From Bacteriovoracaceae bacterium (lineage in GTDB: Bacteria; Bdellovibrionota; Bacteriovoracia; Bacteriovoracales; Bacteriovoracaceae), in contig CANCFT010000001.1 in NCBI GenBank assembly GCA_947377285.1, positions 124,001 to 188,000 of the forward strand: a stretch of DNA of 64,000 nucleotides. Reading direction: 5' to 3'. The translations under genes were made by a program, and so were the position numbers. The notes beneath the pieces were generated by a model, which searched no databases, was not told the DNA's origin, and worked only from the letters and a program-made list of their open reading frames with translations. Each line of letters opens with the position of its first letter. Within the stretch, counting starts at the first letter, position 1. Below are positions 17,003-26,115 of this stretch, one piece after another.

Positions 17003-17094
17003 ATAACCTAGGGGTGGTTGACTTACTTTGTATGTCGATCTGAGAAAATACCCTCGAACCTGTTCCAGGATAATGCCTGCGAAGGAAAGGATAA
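17003..17094 (+). promoter_or_regulatory. TPP riboswitch (THI element)
   Basis: The conserved THI-box segments occur in order: AGGGGTGG (17010-17017), CTGAGA (from 17040), ACCCTCGAACCTG (17049-17061) and GGATAATGCCTGCGAAGGAAAGG (17068-17090; GGATAATGCC and GCGAAGG are the key parts). The closing stem can pair CCT near 17007-17009 with AGG near 17088-17090. That AGG is also the likely ribosome binding site for the ykoE start at 17103, so TPP binding would block translation. No separate terminator hairpin is seen between aptamer and gene. Confidence 0.92.
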
Positions 17095-17102
17095 CTATCA
17101 AT

Positions 17103-17681
17103 ATGAAGACTATTATTCCTCTTTTTAAATCACTTACAATTTTTGAAATCGTCTTAACTACTGTAGTTGCAGTTGCTCTGGGAGTTTCATTTTGGGGATG
17201 GACTTTTGTTTACGAAATTGCCAAACCATTTCTAAAAGTTGCAGGTTTAAGTTATCTAGTCGCTGGCTTCTGGATATTTTCATCGGTTTTTTTAGCTCAA
17301 ATTGTTCAAAAGCCGGGGATTGCACTTATTGCTTCAATCATTGCAGCCTTCATTGAAAGTTTATTAACCCACTGGGGAATCATGTCGGTACTCTGGGGAA
17401 TCGTTCAGGGCCTTGGTGCAGAAGTTATTTTTATGGTTTTTCTCTATAGAAAATGGAACTTAAAAGTTATGCTTCTTGCTTCAGGAATGTCTGCAATCTT
17501 TAGCTATTTACTAGATTTTAGTCTTTATGATTATAAAAATTTAAGCCTTGGCTTCAATGGGATTCAAGTCATCACATTTATATTTTCTTCTTGTTTATTA
17601 GCAGGTTATTTAAGTGAAATTGTGTCGAAGAGATTGGTAAAACTCGGATTACTTGATCAGTTTTTAATTGCAAAAAAATAA
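17103..17681 (+). CDS. ykoE: YkoE family thiamine/HMP ECF transporter S component
   Basis: A 192-residue integral membrane protein, the substrate-binding subunit of an energy-coupling-factor importer for thiamine or its pyrimidine precursor (HMP). About six hydrophobic segments are visible. YkoE traits are SFWGWTFVYE (about 29-38), the loop VQKPGIALIASIIAAFIESLL (about 68-88) and WGIVQGLGAEVIFMVFLYR (about 98-116). The ATG at 17103 is chosen because any earlier in-frame start would lie inside the TPP riboswitch. It is first in a three-gene unit with its ATPase and T component. The riboswitch makes thiamine-related transport nearly certain. Confidence 0.93.
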   Translation: MKTIIPLFKSLTIFEIVLTTVVAVALGVSFWGWTFVYEIAKPFLKVAGLSYLVAGFWIFSSVFLAQIVQKPGIALIASIIAAFIESLLTHWGIMSVLWGIVQGLGAEVIFMVFLYRKWNLKVMLLASGMSAIFSYLLDFSLYDYKNLSLGFNGIQVITFIFSSCLLAGYLSEIVSKRLVKLGLLDQFLIAKK

Positions 17682-17695
17682 TTTTTTGGAGATCT

Positions 17696-19060
17696 ATGTT
17701 TTCGATAGGTCCTTTTGAGTATAAATTTAAAAATCAAACGAAAAAAATATTTTGTGATTCGTCTATCACGATAGCCAATAATGACTTGGTTTTAATAACA
17801 GGTCCTTCTGGATCGGGCAAAAGCACATTATTGCAAATGTTAAAAGGGATAATACCTGAATATACTACAGGTCAATTTACAGGGACCATTCTTTATAACG
17901 ACCAACCACTTTTTGGAGTTTTTTTTAAAAAGAATTTATCTGAAATTGTATTCCTCTTTCAAAATCCATTTTCGCAACTCATATATCCCAAAGTCGCGGA
18001 AGAATTTTTCTTTTCTATGGAAAATTTTAATTTCACTAAAGAAAAAATGCTTCAAAAGAAAAATGAATTTGAGAATAGCTTTCGTTTAAAAAATCTTTGG
18101 AATAAAAAAACGATCGATCTATCTCATGGAGAGTGTCAAAGGCTAGTCTTATCTTCACTTTTGGCGATTGAGCCTCAAGTTCTTCTTCTTGATGAGCCCA
18201 CTGCTTTTTTAGATCCTGAAGCTAGAGCTGATTTTTATCATTGGTTAAATAAAATCAAAGGTAAACAAACGATCATCATTGTTGATCATCATCTAAATGA
18301 AATTTTACCACTAGCAGATAAAATAATAAATGTTAGCTTGGATGGACTAGTTACATCTTCTTTAATTTCAATACAGAGAGAACCTGGATTTGTACAAGCA
18401 ATTAAACTTCCATCGCTACAAAAGTCAACACCTACGATGCTGGAACTAAGAAAGATTAATTTTCATTATTCTGACCAAAAAACATTGCTTAAGAATATTT
18501 CCATTACAGCCAGTAATGGAAATATTCTTGTTATCCGTGGTAAAAATGGAAATGGAAAAAGTACCATATTTAAAATAATTGCCGGATTAATAAAACCTAT
18601 AAGTGGATCCATGAAAATTTGGCAAAATGAGAAAGAGTTACCTTTTAAAAAATTTTCCAAAGAAGTAGGGTTTATTTTTCAAAATTCAGAATCACATTTT
18701 TTTTATGATACAATTGCAGAAGAGCTAGCAAAAATTGAAAATAGAAAAGAGATGGATACTTTGTTGGATTCATTTTTTTATAATATCGAATTGTCGCGTT
18801 CTCCTTTTCTGCTCTCAGAAGGAGAAAAGCGTCGCCTCACTATTTTGATGACTGTTTTTCTTAAAAAAAACATTTTACTCTATGATGAACCCACTTTTGG
18901 CCAGGATCAAGAATCAATCACTAAGATAAAAGAATTGATAAATTACTTAAGAGAATCAGGTAAAATTCAAATTATTATTTCACACGATGAGGAATTTATT
19001 CAGTCACTTAATGCTAAAGTCTTTGACCTCAGAGACGGTGAGCTAGTGGAAAATATATGA
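17696..19060 (+). CDS. ykoD: ECF transporter duplicated ATPase (YkoD type)
   Basis: A 454-residue protein with two fused ABC ATPase domains that powers the YkoE importer. Domain 1 has Walker A GPSGSGKST (about 39-47), Q-loop FLFQNP, signature LSHGE and Walker B VLLLDEPTAFLD. Domain 2 has Walker A GKNGNGKST (about 281-289), signature LSEGE and Walker B ILLYDEPTFGQD. This is the YkoD arrangement, in which both ATPases lie on one chain. The ATG follows GGAG. The gene overlaps the T-component gene by four bases. Confidence 0.92.
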   Translation: MFSIGPFEYKFKNQTKKIFCDSSITIANNDLVLITGPSGSGKSTLLQMLKGIIPEYTTGQFTGTILYNDQPLFGVFFKKNLSEIVFLFQNPFSQLIYPKVAEEFFFSMENFNFTKEKMLQKKNEFENSFRLKNLWNKKTIDLSHGECQRLVLSSLLAIEPQVLLLDEPTAFLDPEARADFYHWLNKIKGKQTIIIVDHHLNEILPLADKIINVSLDGLVTSSLISIQREPGFVQAIKLPSLQKSTPTMLELRKINFHYSDQKTLLKNISITASNGNILVIRGKNGNGKSTIFKIIAGLIKPISGSMKIWQNEKELPFKKFSKEVGFIFQNSESHFFYDTIAEELAKIENRKEMDTLLDSFFYNIELSRSPFLLSEGEKRRLTILMTVFLKKNILLYDEPTFGQDQESITKIKELINYLRESGKIQIIISHDEEFIQSLNAKVFDLRDGELVENI

Positions 19061-19788
19061 TTGAAACTGAAACACGAGAATATATTCACTCTTGGTATTT
19101 ACTTCTTATTACTACTTTTTCTTTGTTTTTTTTATTAATAAATCGTCATTTGATTTTTGATTTTCCAATAGTTATCGTATCTTTTTTTTATTTTTTTAAA
19201 AATGGATTTCAACTTTCTCGATTTGCTAAAGTATCCCTTTATGCATTTTTCTTTAGTTTTGGTTTTTTTGCGCTCAGTGTTCTTTATCCAGCAAAAGAAT
19301 TACGGACAGGTGATATATTTCATTTATATCATTTTCAATTTTATCAAGCGTCGATTGAGTTGGCCTTTGGCACCTTTATTCGATTATTTTTTATTTCAAC
19401 CGTTTCAATGTCTTCAGGAATAGTGATAAATTATACGAAGGTTGTACTTCATTTAATTGTTCATAAAGGATTAAAACTTATATGGGGATATCCTATGCTC
19501 CTCGCAATGAACTCAATTGTTCTATTTAAACATGAATACGAACGTATTCGAATTAATGCAAAATTAAGAGATCTCCCTTTTCGGGATAGAATTATACTTT
19601 TTTTCCCATTGCTGGTCTTTGCCATCAGGCATTCTCAAAGAGGAGCATTGGCCTTAGTAACTAGGGGATTGAGTGACAAAAAAAGCTTTTATTTTTCTTA
19701 TGATTTATCTAATTTGGATAGGTTGAGACTCTTGGGCTATATGGCGATCTATTTATTTATTGTTTGCATAGCAATTATTTTTCGATAG
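19057..19788 (+). CDS. ykoC: ECF transporter T component (YkoC/CbiQ type)
   Basis: A 243-residue membrane coupling protein with about five hydrophobic segments. It carries the cytoplasmic coupling-helix pattern of EcfT: INAKLRDLPFRDRI (about 165-178) and ALVTRGLS (about 198-205), the latter matching the conserved Ala-x-x-x-Arg-Gly motif that docks into the ATPases. It starts inside the ykoD stop (ATGA). With ykoE and ykoD it forms a complete importer. No YkoF (HMP-binding) gene is nearby. Confidence 0.9.
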   Translation: MIETETREYIHSWYLLLITTFSLFFLLINRHLIFDFPIVIVSFFYFFKNGFQLSRFAKVSLYAFFFSFGFFALSVLYPAKELRTGDIFHLYHFQFYQASIELAFGTFIRLFFISTVSMSSGIVINYTKVVLHLIVHKGLKLIWGYPMLLAMNSIVLFKHEYERIRINAKLRDLPFRDRIILFFPLLVFAIRHSQRGALALVTRGLSDKKSFYFSYDLSNLDRLRLLGYMAIYLFIVCIAIIFR

Positions 19789-19797
19789 TCTAAATCT

Positions 19798-20742
19798 ATG
19801 ACGATTACTCAGATTGAATATATTTTAGCCGTTGAAAAATATCACCATTTTGGAAAAGCAGCAAAAGCGTGTGCTGTTTCTCAACCGACACTAAGTATGC
19901 AACTACAAAAAGCAGAAGAAGAAATAGGATTAGTTCTTTTTGATCGCTCTAAAAACCCAATTGTTACTACGGATGAAGGTCAAAGAATTATTGATCAAGC
20001 TCGATTGGTTTTAAGAGAATATAAGAAAATATTTTTCATATTAGATGCTTCAAAGGATGAAGTTCGCGGTGATTTTCGACTTGGAGTTATTCCAACACTT
20101 GCACCCTATGTGATTCCATTATTTGCAGGGGCCTTTGTTAAAAAATTTCCGAAAGTAAATCTCACAATTGAAGAATTTAAGACAGAAGAAATCATCGAAC
20201 TCTTAAGTGTTGATGATTTAGATGCTGGTATTTTAGTGACACCGTTATTAGGTGAAAATCTTATAGAAAGAGTTTTATTTCATGAGCCTTTTTCAGTTTT
20301 TGCTTCAAAAAATCATCCACTTTTAAGAAAATCAAAAATAAAAGATAAGGATTTAGACACGACTGACGTTTGGTTACTTAACGAAGGCCATTGTTTTCGT
20401 CAGCAGGTATTAAATCTATGCAAAATTTCAAAAAATACAGGTCTTCATGACAATTTAAAATTTGAAAGTGGAAATCTCGAAACATTGAAAAACATGGTGC
20501 TCCATAGCCAAGGATACACTTTGCTCCCTGAACTTGCTGTCTTGAATTTATCTAGTGCAGAAAAATTGCATGTTAGATCATTTCAAAGTCCAGTTCCAAC
20601 TAGAGAAGTTTCACTTGTTCACAACCGGATATTTCTAAAAGAAAAAATTATTACAGCGCTAGAAGAATCTATTATTGAAAATATTCCAGAGTCCCTAACT
20701 TCATTAAAAAAGAAAAACTATGAAGTTATTAGTATAAATTAA
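19798..20742 (+). CDS. oxyR: Hydrogen-peroxide sensor, LysR family OxyR
   Basis: A 314-residue LysR-type regulator. The N-terminal winged helix-turn-helix (FGKAAKACAVSQPTLSMQLQ, about 18-37) and VLFDRSK are typical. The redox pair lies in EGHCFRQQVLNLC, with Cys199 and Cys208, the same positions as in E. coli OxyR; peroxide forms a disulfide between these residues and switches on antioxidant genes. A Cys at residue 25 sits in the DNA-binding domain. It starts nine bases after ykoC without a clear ribosome binding site. No catalase or peroxiredoxin gene is adjacent, so its targets lie elsewhere. It converges on argS. Confidence 0.92.
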   Translation: MTITQIEYILAVEKYHHFGKAAKACAVSQPTLSMQLQKAEEEIGLVLFDRSKNPIVTTDEGQRIIDQARLVLREYKKIFFILDASKDEVRGDFRLGVIPTLAPYVIPLFAGAFVKKFPKVNLTIEEFKTEEIIELLSVDDLDAGILVTPLLGENLIERVLFHEPFSVFASKNHPLLRKSKIKDKDLDTTDVWLLNEGHCFRQQVLNLCKISKNTGLHDNLKFESGNLETLKNMVLHSQGYTLLPELAVLNLSSAEKLHVRSFQSPVPTREVSLVHNRIFLKEKIITALEESIIENIPESLTSLKKKNYEVISIN

Positions 20743-20750
20743 TTTGTAAT

Positions 20751-22550
20751 TTACATTTTTTCTGGTGGTGTAATCCCTAGAAGGTATAATCCCTTTTTTA
20801 ATGTATTTCCAAACGCATTTAGCAGTGCCAATCGAGCAGCTCTTAAATCTTCGGTTTCAGCTTTCATAACTGAGACCTCGTTGTAAAAACGATTGTAAGC
20901 TTTACAGGTGAAAAAGAGATGATTGGCTATAGTTGAGGGTTTATAATTTTCACATGCATATAATACCGTTTGATTAAAATCATAAAGATGTCTCATCAAA
21001 TCTCTTTCAGATTCATGCACTAATAAGTCTAAGTGAGCTAAAGATAACTCAACTCCAAGTTCTTTTGCTTTTATAAGAATTGATTGTGTTCGGGCGTAGC
21101 TATACATTAAGTAAGGTCCAGAATTTCCTTCAAATGAAACCCATTCTTTTGGATCAAAGACAATTTCTTTATTCGGATCTGCTTGAAGCATCCCGTATTT
21201 TATTGCTCCAACAGCTAATTTATGAGCGGTATCTTCAAGACGAGCATTGTCCCATTCATCTTTGTATTTTTCGAGATAAATTTTAACTTCATCTACTACG
21301 ATATTAATGAGCTGTAGAAAGGTAATTGAATTTCCTGCACGTGAGGACATTTTTCCTTCTGGTCTTACAACTAATCCATATGATAAATGATAACATTTTT
21401 TAGCTTGTTCAAAACCCATTTGCTCTAGAGCATAAAAAAGTTGTTTGAAGTGAAAAATTTGTTCACTACCAACGACATAGATCGAACGATCGATATCAAA
21501 ATCATTAAACTTAACTCTAGCTAAGGCCAAATCTTTAGTAACATAGGGTGTAGAGCCATCAGATTTTCTCGCCATAAAAAAGCCAAGTTTTTTATCTGAC
21601 ATGTCAAAGCCGAAAGCACCATTATCCTCAACAAATAAACTTTTAGCAATATACTCATCAACAATCTGTTGAGATGCAACACTTACTTCCGATTCATAAA
21701 AATAATGTTCAAAATGAACATCGAGCCAATTATAAATGCGGCTAAAATCATCTAAGCAATACTGGCGAGTAATTTTCCAACTTTCATAATACTTACCAGA
21801 TTTATTTTCGATAGCTTTTAAGATGGCAGAAATTTCAATGTTATATTGAATTTTCTTTTCATCGTCTGCATCTTTGAGTTTAGAGTTTGCTTCAACATAG
21901 CGCTGACCTAACCATTCTGCTTTGTTTTCAACTTTTTCGGTTAATGGCTCTCCCGTATAGTGTTCAACTGCCCATAAACATTTTGCAATATGAGTACCTT
22001 CGTCACCAATATAGTTGACAGGAATTACATTAAAACCATTGTATGCAAAAATGCGACATAAGCTATCACCTAAGCAAACATTTCGCCCATGCCCAACATG
22101 GAACTCTTTATGAGTATTTGGTTGTGAAAATTCAATCATAACTTTTGTTTTGTTATTTGTTGAATGACTACTTAAAAGTTTATATCCTTCACCGTTTATT
22201 AATAAAGGAATGATGTTTTTTGAAACTTCTTTTTGATTCGTAAAAATATTTAAGAAAGCGCCTTTAAGAATAACACTTCCGATCCAAGGATTTGATGAGG
22301 CATCGAGTTCTCTCTTTAGTTCTTCGGCCATTTGGTTAGGAATTTTTTTTAATGCTTTTGCAAATCGGAAACAAGGTAGTGCGTAGTCTCCAAGCGATTT
22401 CTCTGGCGGCTGTTCTAGAGCTTTAAAACAGACAAGTAAATCAATATCTGGAGGAAGTGTGCCTTCAGCAACAACTGCTAATGCTTTATAAAGGGATTCG
22501 GCCAAAGAACATTTTGCAGGGTCATATAAATAATTTTCAAGCTGATTCAC
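20751..22550 (-). CDS. argS: Arginyl-tRNA synthetase
   Basis: A 599-residue class I aminoacyl-tRNA synthetase. The HIGH motif reads HVGHGRN (about 153-159) after SQPNTHKEF, and the KMSKS equivalent is GKMSSRAGN (about 400-408), as expected for ArgS. The additional N-terminal domain and the C-terminal DALR-type anticodon domain (about 475-599) are present. The start is GTG at 22550, eight bases after GGGGG. OsmC-like and membrane-protein genes lie immediately upstream on the same strand, so the three may be cotranscribed. Confidence 0.96.
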   Translation of the reverse strand: MNQLENYLYDPAKCSLAESLYKALAVVAEGTLPPDIDLLVCFKALEQPPEKSLGDYALPCFRFAKALKKIPNQMAEELKRELDASSNPWIGSVILKGAFLNIFTNQKEVSKNIIPLLINGEGYKLLSSHSTNNKTKVMIEFSQPNTHKEFHVGHGRNVCLGDSLCRIFAYNGFNVIPVNYIGDEGTHIAKCLWAVEHYTGEPLTEKVENKAEWLGQRYVEANSKLKDADDEKKIQYNIEISAILKAIENKSGKYYESWKITRQYCLDDFSRIYNWLDVHFEHYFYESEVSVASQQIVDEYIAKSLFVEDNGAFGFDMSDKKLGFFMARKSDGSTPYVTKDLALARVKFNDFDIDRSIYVVGSEQIFHFKQLFYALEQMGFEQAKKCYHLSYGLVVRPEGKMSSRAGNSITFLQLINIVVDEVKIYLEKYKDEWDNARLEDTAHKLAVGAIKYGMLQADPNKEIVFDPKEWVSFEGNSGPYLMYSYARTQSILIKAKELGVELSLAHLDLLVHESERDLMRHLYDFNQTVLYACENYKPSTIANHLFFTCKAYNRFYNEVSVMKAETEDLRAARLALLNAFGNTLKKGLYLLGITPPEKM

Positions 22551-22560
22551 GAATGGCCCC

Positions 22561-23007
22561 CTAAGAGTGAATGTTTACAATTGATTTGATAGAATTAGCA
22601 ATAAAGCAATTTCGGTGTGCTTTTTCATGAAGAGATTTTAATTGTTCGGCTGTAGGTTTTTTTTCTCCACCAAATATAATAACGGGATTTAAGTCGATTA
22701 TAGTAATCGCTAATCTTCCTTCTTCATTTTTTTCGAGATGAGCTCTTGCAAGATCTTCGTAATTTTCAATTATATATCCTGACTTAGAGGCAACTGCTAA
22801 AAAAGTTAACATGTGACAACTGGCCAAAGCAGACACAAGGAGCTCCTCTGGGTTTGACATATCCGCATTCCCTAAATAATCAGGAGCAGCTGAATTATTT
22901 AAAGTTTGATTTCCGCTAAATATAATAGTGTGGTTGCGATTTAAGAGCTCATAAGTAAATTCGCTTGTTCGCTTCCACTTGAGATCGATTTGAAATGTTT
23001 GCCCCAT
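22561..23007 (-). CDS. OsmC family protein (peroxide/thiol reductase type)
   Basis: A 148-residue OsmC/Ohr-fold protein that reduces organic hydroperoxides. The two active-site cysteines are present in SALASCHMLTFL (about 61-72) and AHRNCFIANSI (about 131-141). The GSGK-type start and the NPEELLVSALASCH helix are typical of the OsmC subfamily with YhfA-like spacing. It lies 10 bases before argS and nine bases after a membrane-protein gene on the same strand. A peroxide-related gene near oxyR is of interest, though no OxyR site was identified. Confidence 0.9.
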   Translation of the reverse strand: MGQTFQIDLKWKRTSEFTYELLNRNHTIIFSGNQTLNNSAAPDYLGNADMSNPEELLVSALASCHMLTFLAVASKSGYIIENYEDLARAHLEKNEEGRLAITIIDLNPVIIFGGEKKPTAEQLKSLHEKAHRNCFIANSIKSIVNIHS

Positions 23008-23015
23008 AATATTTC

Positions 23016-23450
23016 CTATTCTTTTACTTTAAACTCAGCTTCAATTGTTGTCCCTTCAAAAGTAGAAAATTTTTGAGGAGCATTTTTCATTTTGCGGCTT
23101 ATTGCAAATTTTTCAGATGACTCACCACCTAAGGCAATTAACCAAGCAAAGACTACGAGCATAGGATTTGTTGTCCAGTATGAAACAGTTGCAAGTATGG
23201 CGACTAAAATTCGAGGAGCAAAGAAAAAGCCTAGCCACCAAATAAACCCACCGAACTCTATTGATCCTAATAAAAAACCAGAGATGAATAAAGTTAAGCG
23301 AGGAAAAATAGCGATTGAAAATAAAAATATCCAACCATGTTTAGTAAAATAATCAATTTTACCAAAATGCAGATCAGTATAATTAAAAAGTATGGTAGTT
23401 ACTGCAGAGAGTATAAAAAAAAGAATAATAATTTTAACTAATGTTTTCAT
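23016..23450 (-). CDS. Small integral membrane protein, 144 aa
   Basis: It has an N-terminal helix (about 5-24), two further hydrophobic stretches (about 40-65 and 68-85) and a fourth (about 88-108), followed by a Lys-rich cytoplasmic-type tail. Motifs such as GWIFLFSIAIFPRLTLF and WWLGFFFAPRILVAILAT are well defined, but I do not recognise the family. It lies directly upstream of the OsmC gene and on the same strand, so it is likely first in the unit leading to argS. Confidence 0.7.
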   Translation of the reverse strand: MKTLVKIIILFFILSAVTTILFNYTDLHFGKIDYFTKHGWIFLFSIAIFPRLTLFISGFLLGSIEFGGFIWWLGFFFAPRILVAILATVSYWTTNPMLVVFAWLIALGGESSEKFAISRKMKNAPQKFSTFEGTTIEAEFKVKE

Positions 23451-23644
23451 TTTTGACTCAGTTACTTTTAATTTTAATTTTAGTAATTATAACAACTTTC
23501 ATTCAACAAGCGTGCCCATTTAATTATTTTTTGTTGTGGATAACTTTATAAAATACTCTATCAAAGCGGTTGGTAATTAGGAATAAAAAACAATTTTTTA
23601 TTCGTTAGTCTTGACGTTATTGGCTTCAACCTCACCTTTAGATT

Positions 23645-26059
23645 ATGAAAACAACAATACTTACTAACATTGAACAATTTATACCAACCTTGGTCCTTAA
23701 AAATACAGTGCTTTTTCCTAACGTAGCGCTGCCAGTTTTGATTTCCAAAACTGTCGGACTGAATGCCATTCACCGGGCGCTCAATGCGGATAAAGACAAA
23801 CTTTTTATAGCGATCACCTTAAAAGAAGGAGTTCAGATAGAGCGCGCAACGCCATCTGACTTCTACAAAGTAGGAACTCTGTGCACAATTGAGCGCATTG
23901 AGAAAAATGATAAAGGGGAGACTATAGCCTATGTTAAGTCTCTTCAGCGCTTTAGAACTGTTCAAATTCAATTTGAAGAAGCTTTTGGGACTTGGGCCGC
24001 AAGAGGTGAACCTGTTCCAGATATAATGGATCTAGATGCTCCGACAGAAATTGCACTTTTGCGGAGTCTAAAGGATATTTCGATTGAAATACTTACAAGT
24101 TTAAATGCTTCAAGTGAATTTAAAAAAACACTTGGTCTGTTTGAGAGTGCCGCTGATTTTACAAATTTAGCGGCACAAAATTTACCGCTTATTATTGAAA
24201 AGAAACAGGAGATTTTAGAAATAGCTTCAGTGAAGGCCCGCGCTTTAAAAGTTTTAGAATTATTAGTTGAACAACGTGAAATGATAAAAGTAAATAATGA
24301 GATGGGAGTAAAGATTTCAGAAAAGACTAGTAAAGCCTATAGAGAAGCAATACTGCGTGAACAATTAAAAGCCATTAAAGAAGAATTAGGTGACGATGTT
24401 GGTAGCAGCGTTGTAGGTGCTCAAGGTGAGAAACTTACTTTAAAAGAGCGGATACTCGAAGCAAAACTTCCTTCAGATGTAGAAAAAATTGCACTCGAGC
24501 AATTAAATCGTTATGAAACGATGGGGGCTCAAAATGCTGAATCGAATATCATCAAAACATATTTAGAATTAATTCTTGATTTGCCTTGGAACGATACAGT
24601 CGCAGAGGAAATAAATCTTGATACCGCTCAAGCCATCTTAGACAAAGAGCATTTTGGGTTAGATAAAATAAAAAAGCATATAGTTCAGCATTTAGCTGTG
24701 ATGAAATTATCTCCCAATAAGAAAGGATCCATTCTTTTATTTGTTGGTCCACCTGGGGTTGGGAAAACGTCGCTTGGACAAAGTATTGCAAAAGCATTAG
24801 GACGAAAATTTGTCCGAGCGTCTTTAGGTGGAGTCCGAGATGATTCGGAAATCAGAGGACACCGAAGGACTTATATTGGAGCCATGCCAGGACGAATTAT
24901 CGAAGGGATTAAGCGCGCTAAAGAAAAAAATGCCGTATTTATGTTAGATGAAATTGATAAATTAAGCCGAGGCTATGGTGGAGATCCCGCGGCCGCATTA
25001 CTAGAAGTATTGGACCCAGAACAAAATTCAACTTTTATGGATCATTACTTAGATGTCGCTTTTGATTTATCTAAAGTCTTTTTTATTGCAACTGCAAACT
25101 CATTAGATTCAATTCCTGCTCCCTTACTTGATCGTATGGAAATAGTTCAGTTGAGTGGCTATACAACGGACGAAAAACTTCACATTGCCATTAACCATTT
25201 ATTGCCTAAGCAACTTAAAGAACATGGATTAGATCAAGATAAAGTTTTATTGAGTGAAGACATTTTAAAAATGATTGTTAATGATTACACACGAGAAGCT
25301 GGAGTTCGGGACTTACAAAGAAAAATTGCAAAAGTACTACGGACTGTTTCGGAAAAAGTTGTTCGAGCGTCTGATACCGGACAAGTTGTTATTTCCGCTG
25401 ACGAAGTCGAGGAAGTTCTTGGTTTTAATAAAAATTCGTTTGAATTGGCCCAGTCGACTTCACTTCCTGGAGTTGTCACTGGATTAGCTTGGACTCCTGT
25501 TGGTGGTGATATTCTATTTATTGAGTCCCTGATGATGCCTGGAACTGGAAAGATACAATTAACAGGAAAGTTAGGTGAAGTTATGAGTGAGTCTGCTCAT
25601 ATTGGTTTATCTTTAGTGAGATCAAAACTTTCATCAATGTTACCTGGATTTAATTTTTCTCAAACAGATTTTCACATTCACGTTCCCTCTGGTTCAATTC
25701 CAAAAGATGGGCCAAGTGCAGGTATAACAATCTTTACGGCCTTGTGTTCGCTCGTTTTGGGAAAAGCTGTAGATTCGAAATTGGCAATGACTGGAGAAAT
25801 TACCTTAAGAGGGGCGGTGATGCCAGTTGGTGGTATTAAAGAAAAAATGATTGCTGCCCACCGAGCTGGTATCAAGAGAATCATTCTATCTAAGAAAAAT
25901 GAAAAAGACTTAAGGGAGTTGCCTGAGATTGTTAAAAAAGAAATGGATTTTTATTTTATAGAAAATATAAATGAATTATTAAATTACGTTTTCGGTAAAA
26001 TACAAACGCCGTATTTTTCAGAAACTATGTTATCTGGCCCAGATGATTTACTTTTATAA
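23645..26059 (+). CDS. lon: ATP-dependent protease Lon
   Basis: An 804-residue LonA protease that degrades damaged and regulatory proteins. The N-terminal substrate domain covers residues 10-205 (VLKNTVLFPNVALPVLIS). The AAA+ domain has Walker A GPPGVGKTS (about 368-376) and Walker B AVFMLDEIDKL. The C-terminal Ser-Lys protease has catalytic Ser in PKDGPSAGIT (about 684-693) and Lys in VGGIKEKMIAAH (about 727-738). Full length. A 9-base DnaA-box-like sequence (TGTGGATAA, 23535-23543) occurs about 100 bases upstream, and an AT-rich leader precedes the ATG. Its own transcript; convergent with the gene at 26116. Confidence 0.97.
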   Translation: MKTTILTNIEQFIPTLVLKNTVLFPNVALPVLISKTVGLNAIHRALNADKDKLFIAITLKEGVQIERATPSDFYKVGTLCTIERIEKNDKGETIAYVKSLQRFRTVQIQFEEAFGTWAARGEPVPDIMDLDAPTEIALLRSLKDISIEILTSLNASSEFKKTLGLFESAADFTNLAAQNLPLIIEKKQEILEIASVKARALKVLELLVEQREMIKVNNEMGVKISEKTSKAYREAILREQLKAIKEELGDDVGSSVVGAQGEKLTLKERILEAKLPSDVEKIALEQLNRYETMGAQNAESNIIKTYLELILDLPWNDTVAEEINLDTAQAILDKEHFGLDKIKKHIVQHLAVMKLSPNKKGSILLFVGPPGVGKTSLGQSIAKALGRKFVRASLGGVRDDSEIRGHRRTYIGAMPGRIIEGIKRAKEKNAVFMLDEIDKLSRGYGGDPAAALLEVLDPEQNSTFMDHYLDVAFDLSKVFFIATANSLDSIPAPLLDRMEIVQLSGYTTDEKLHIAINHLLPKQLKEHGLDQDKVLLSEDILKMIVNDYTREAGVRDLQRKIAKVLRTVSEKVVRASDTGQVVISADEVEEVLGFNKNSFELAQSTSLPGVVTGLAWTPVGGDILFIESLMMPGTGKIQLTGKLGEVMSESAHIGLSLVRSKLSSMLPGFNFSQTDFHIHVPSGSIPKDGPSAGITIFTALCSLVLGKAVDSKLAMTGEITLRGAVMPVGGIKEKMIAAHRAGIKRIILSKKNEKDLRELPEIVKKEMDFYFIENINELLNYVFGKIQTPYFSETMLSGPDDLLL

Positions 26060-26065
26060 GAATGA

Positions 26066-26098
26066 CGGCAAGTACGATTGTTTTCAATGCACTTGCCG
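26066..26098. terminator. Possible hairpin between convergent genes
   Basis: Inverted repeat CGGCAAGT / ACTTGCCG with a 17-base loop lies seven bases after the lon stop. Neither strand shows a T-run after it, so it is at best a weak or bidirectional terminator. Confidence 0.4.
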
Positions 26099-26115
26099 GA
26101 ATATTCTCTATAGTA

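Noticed and set aside
17028-17102. Longer ykoE reading frame starting inside the TPP riboswitch
   Set aside because: The extension would translate the conserved riboswitch sequence; the ATG at 17103 gives the family's normal N terminus.
23535-23543. Perfect DnaA-box-like 9-mer (TGTGGATAA) upstream of lon
   Set aside because: It is a single box, without further copies, an AT-rich unwinding element or dnaA/dnaN nearby, so no origin is supported.
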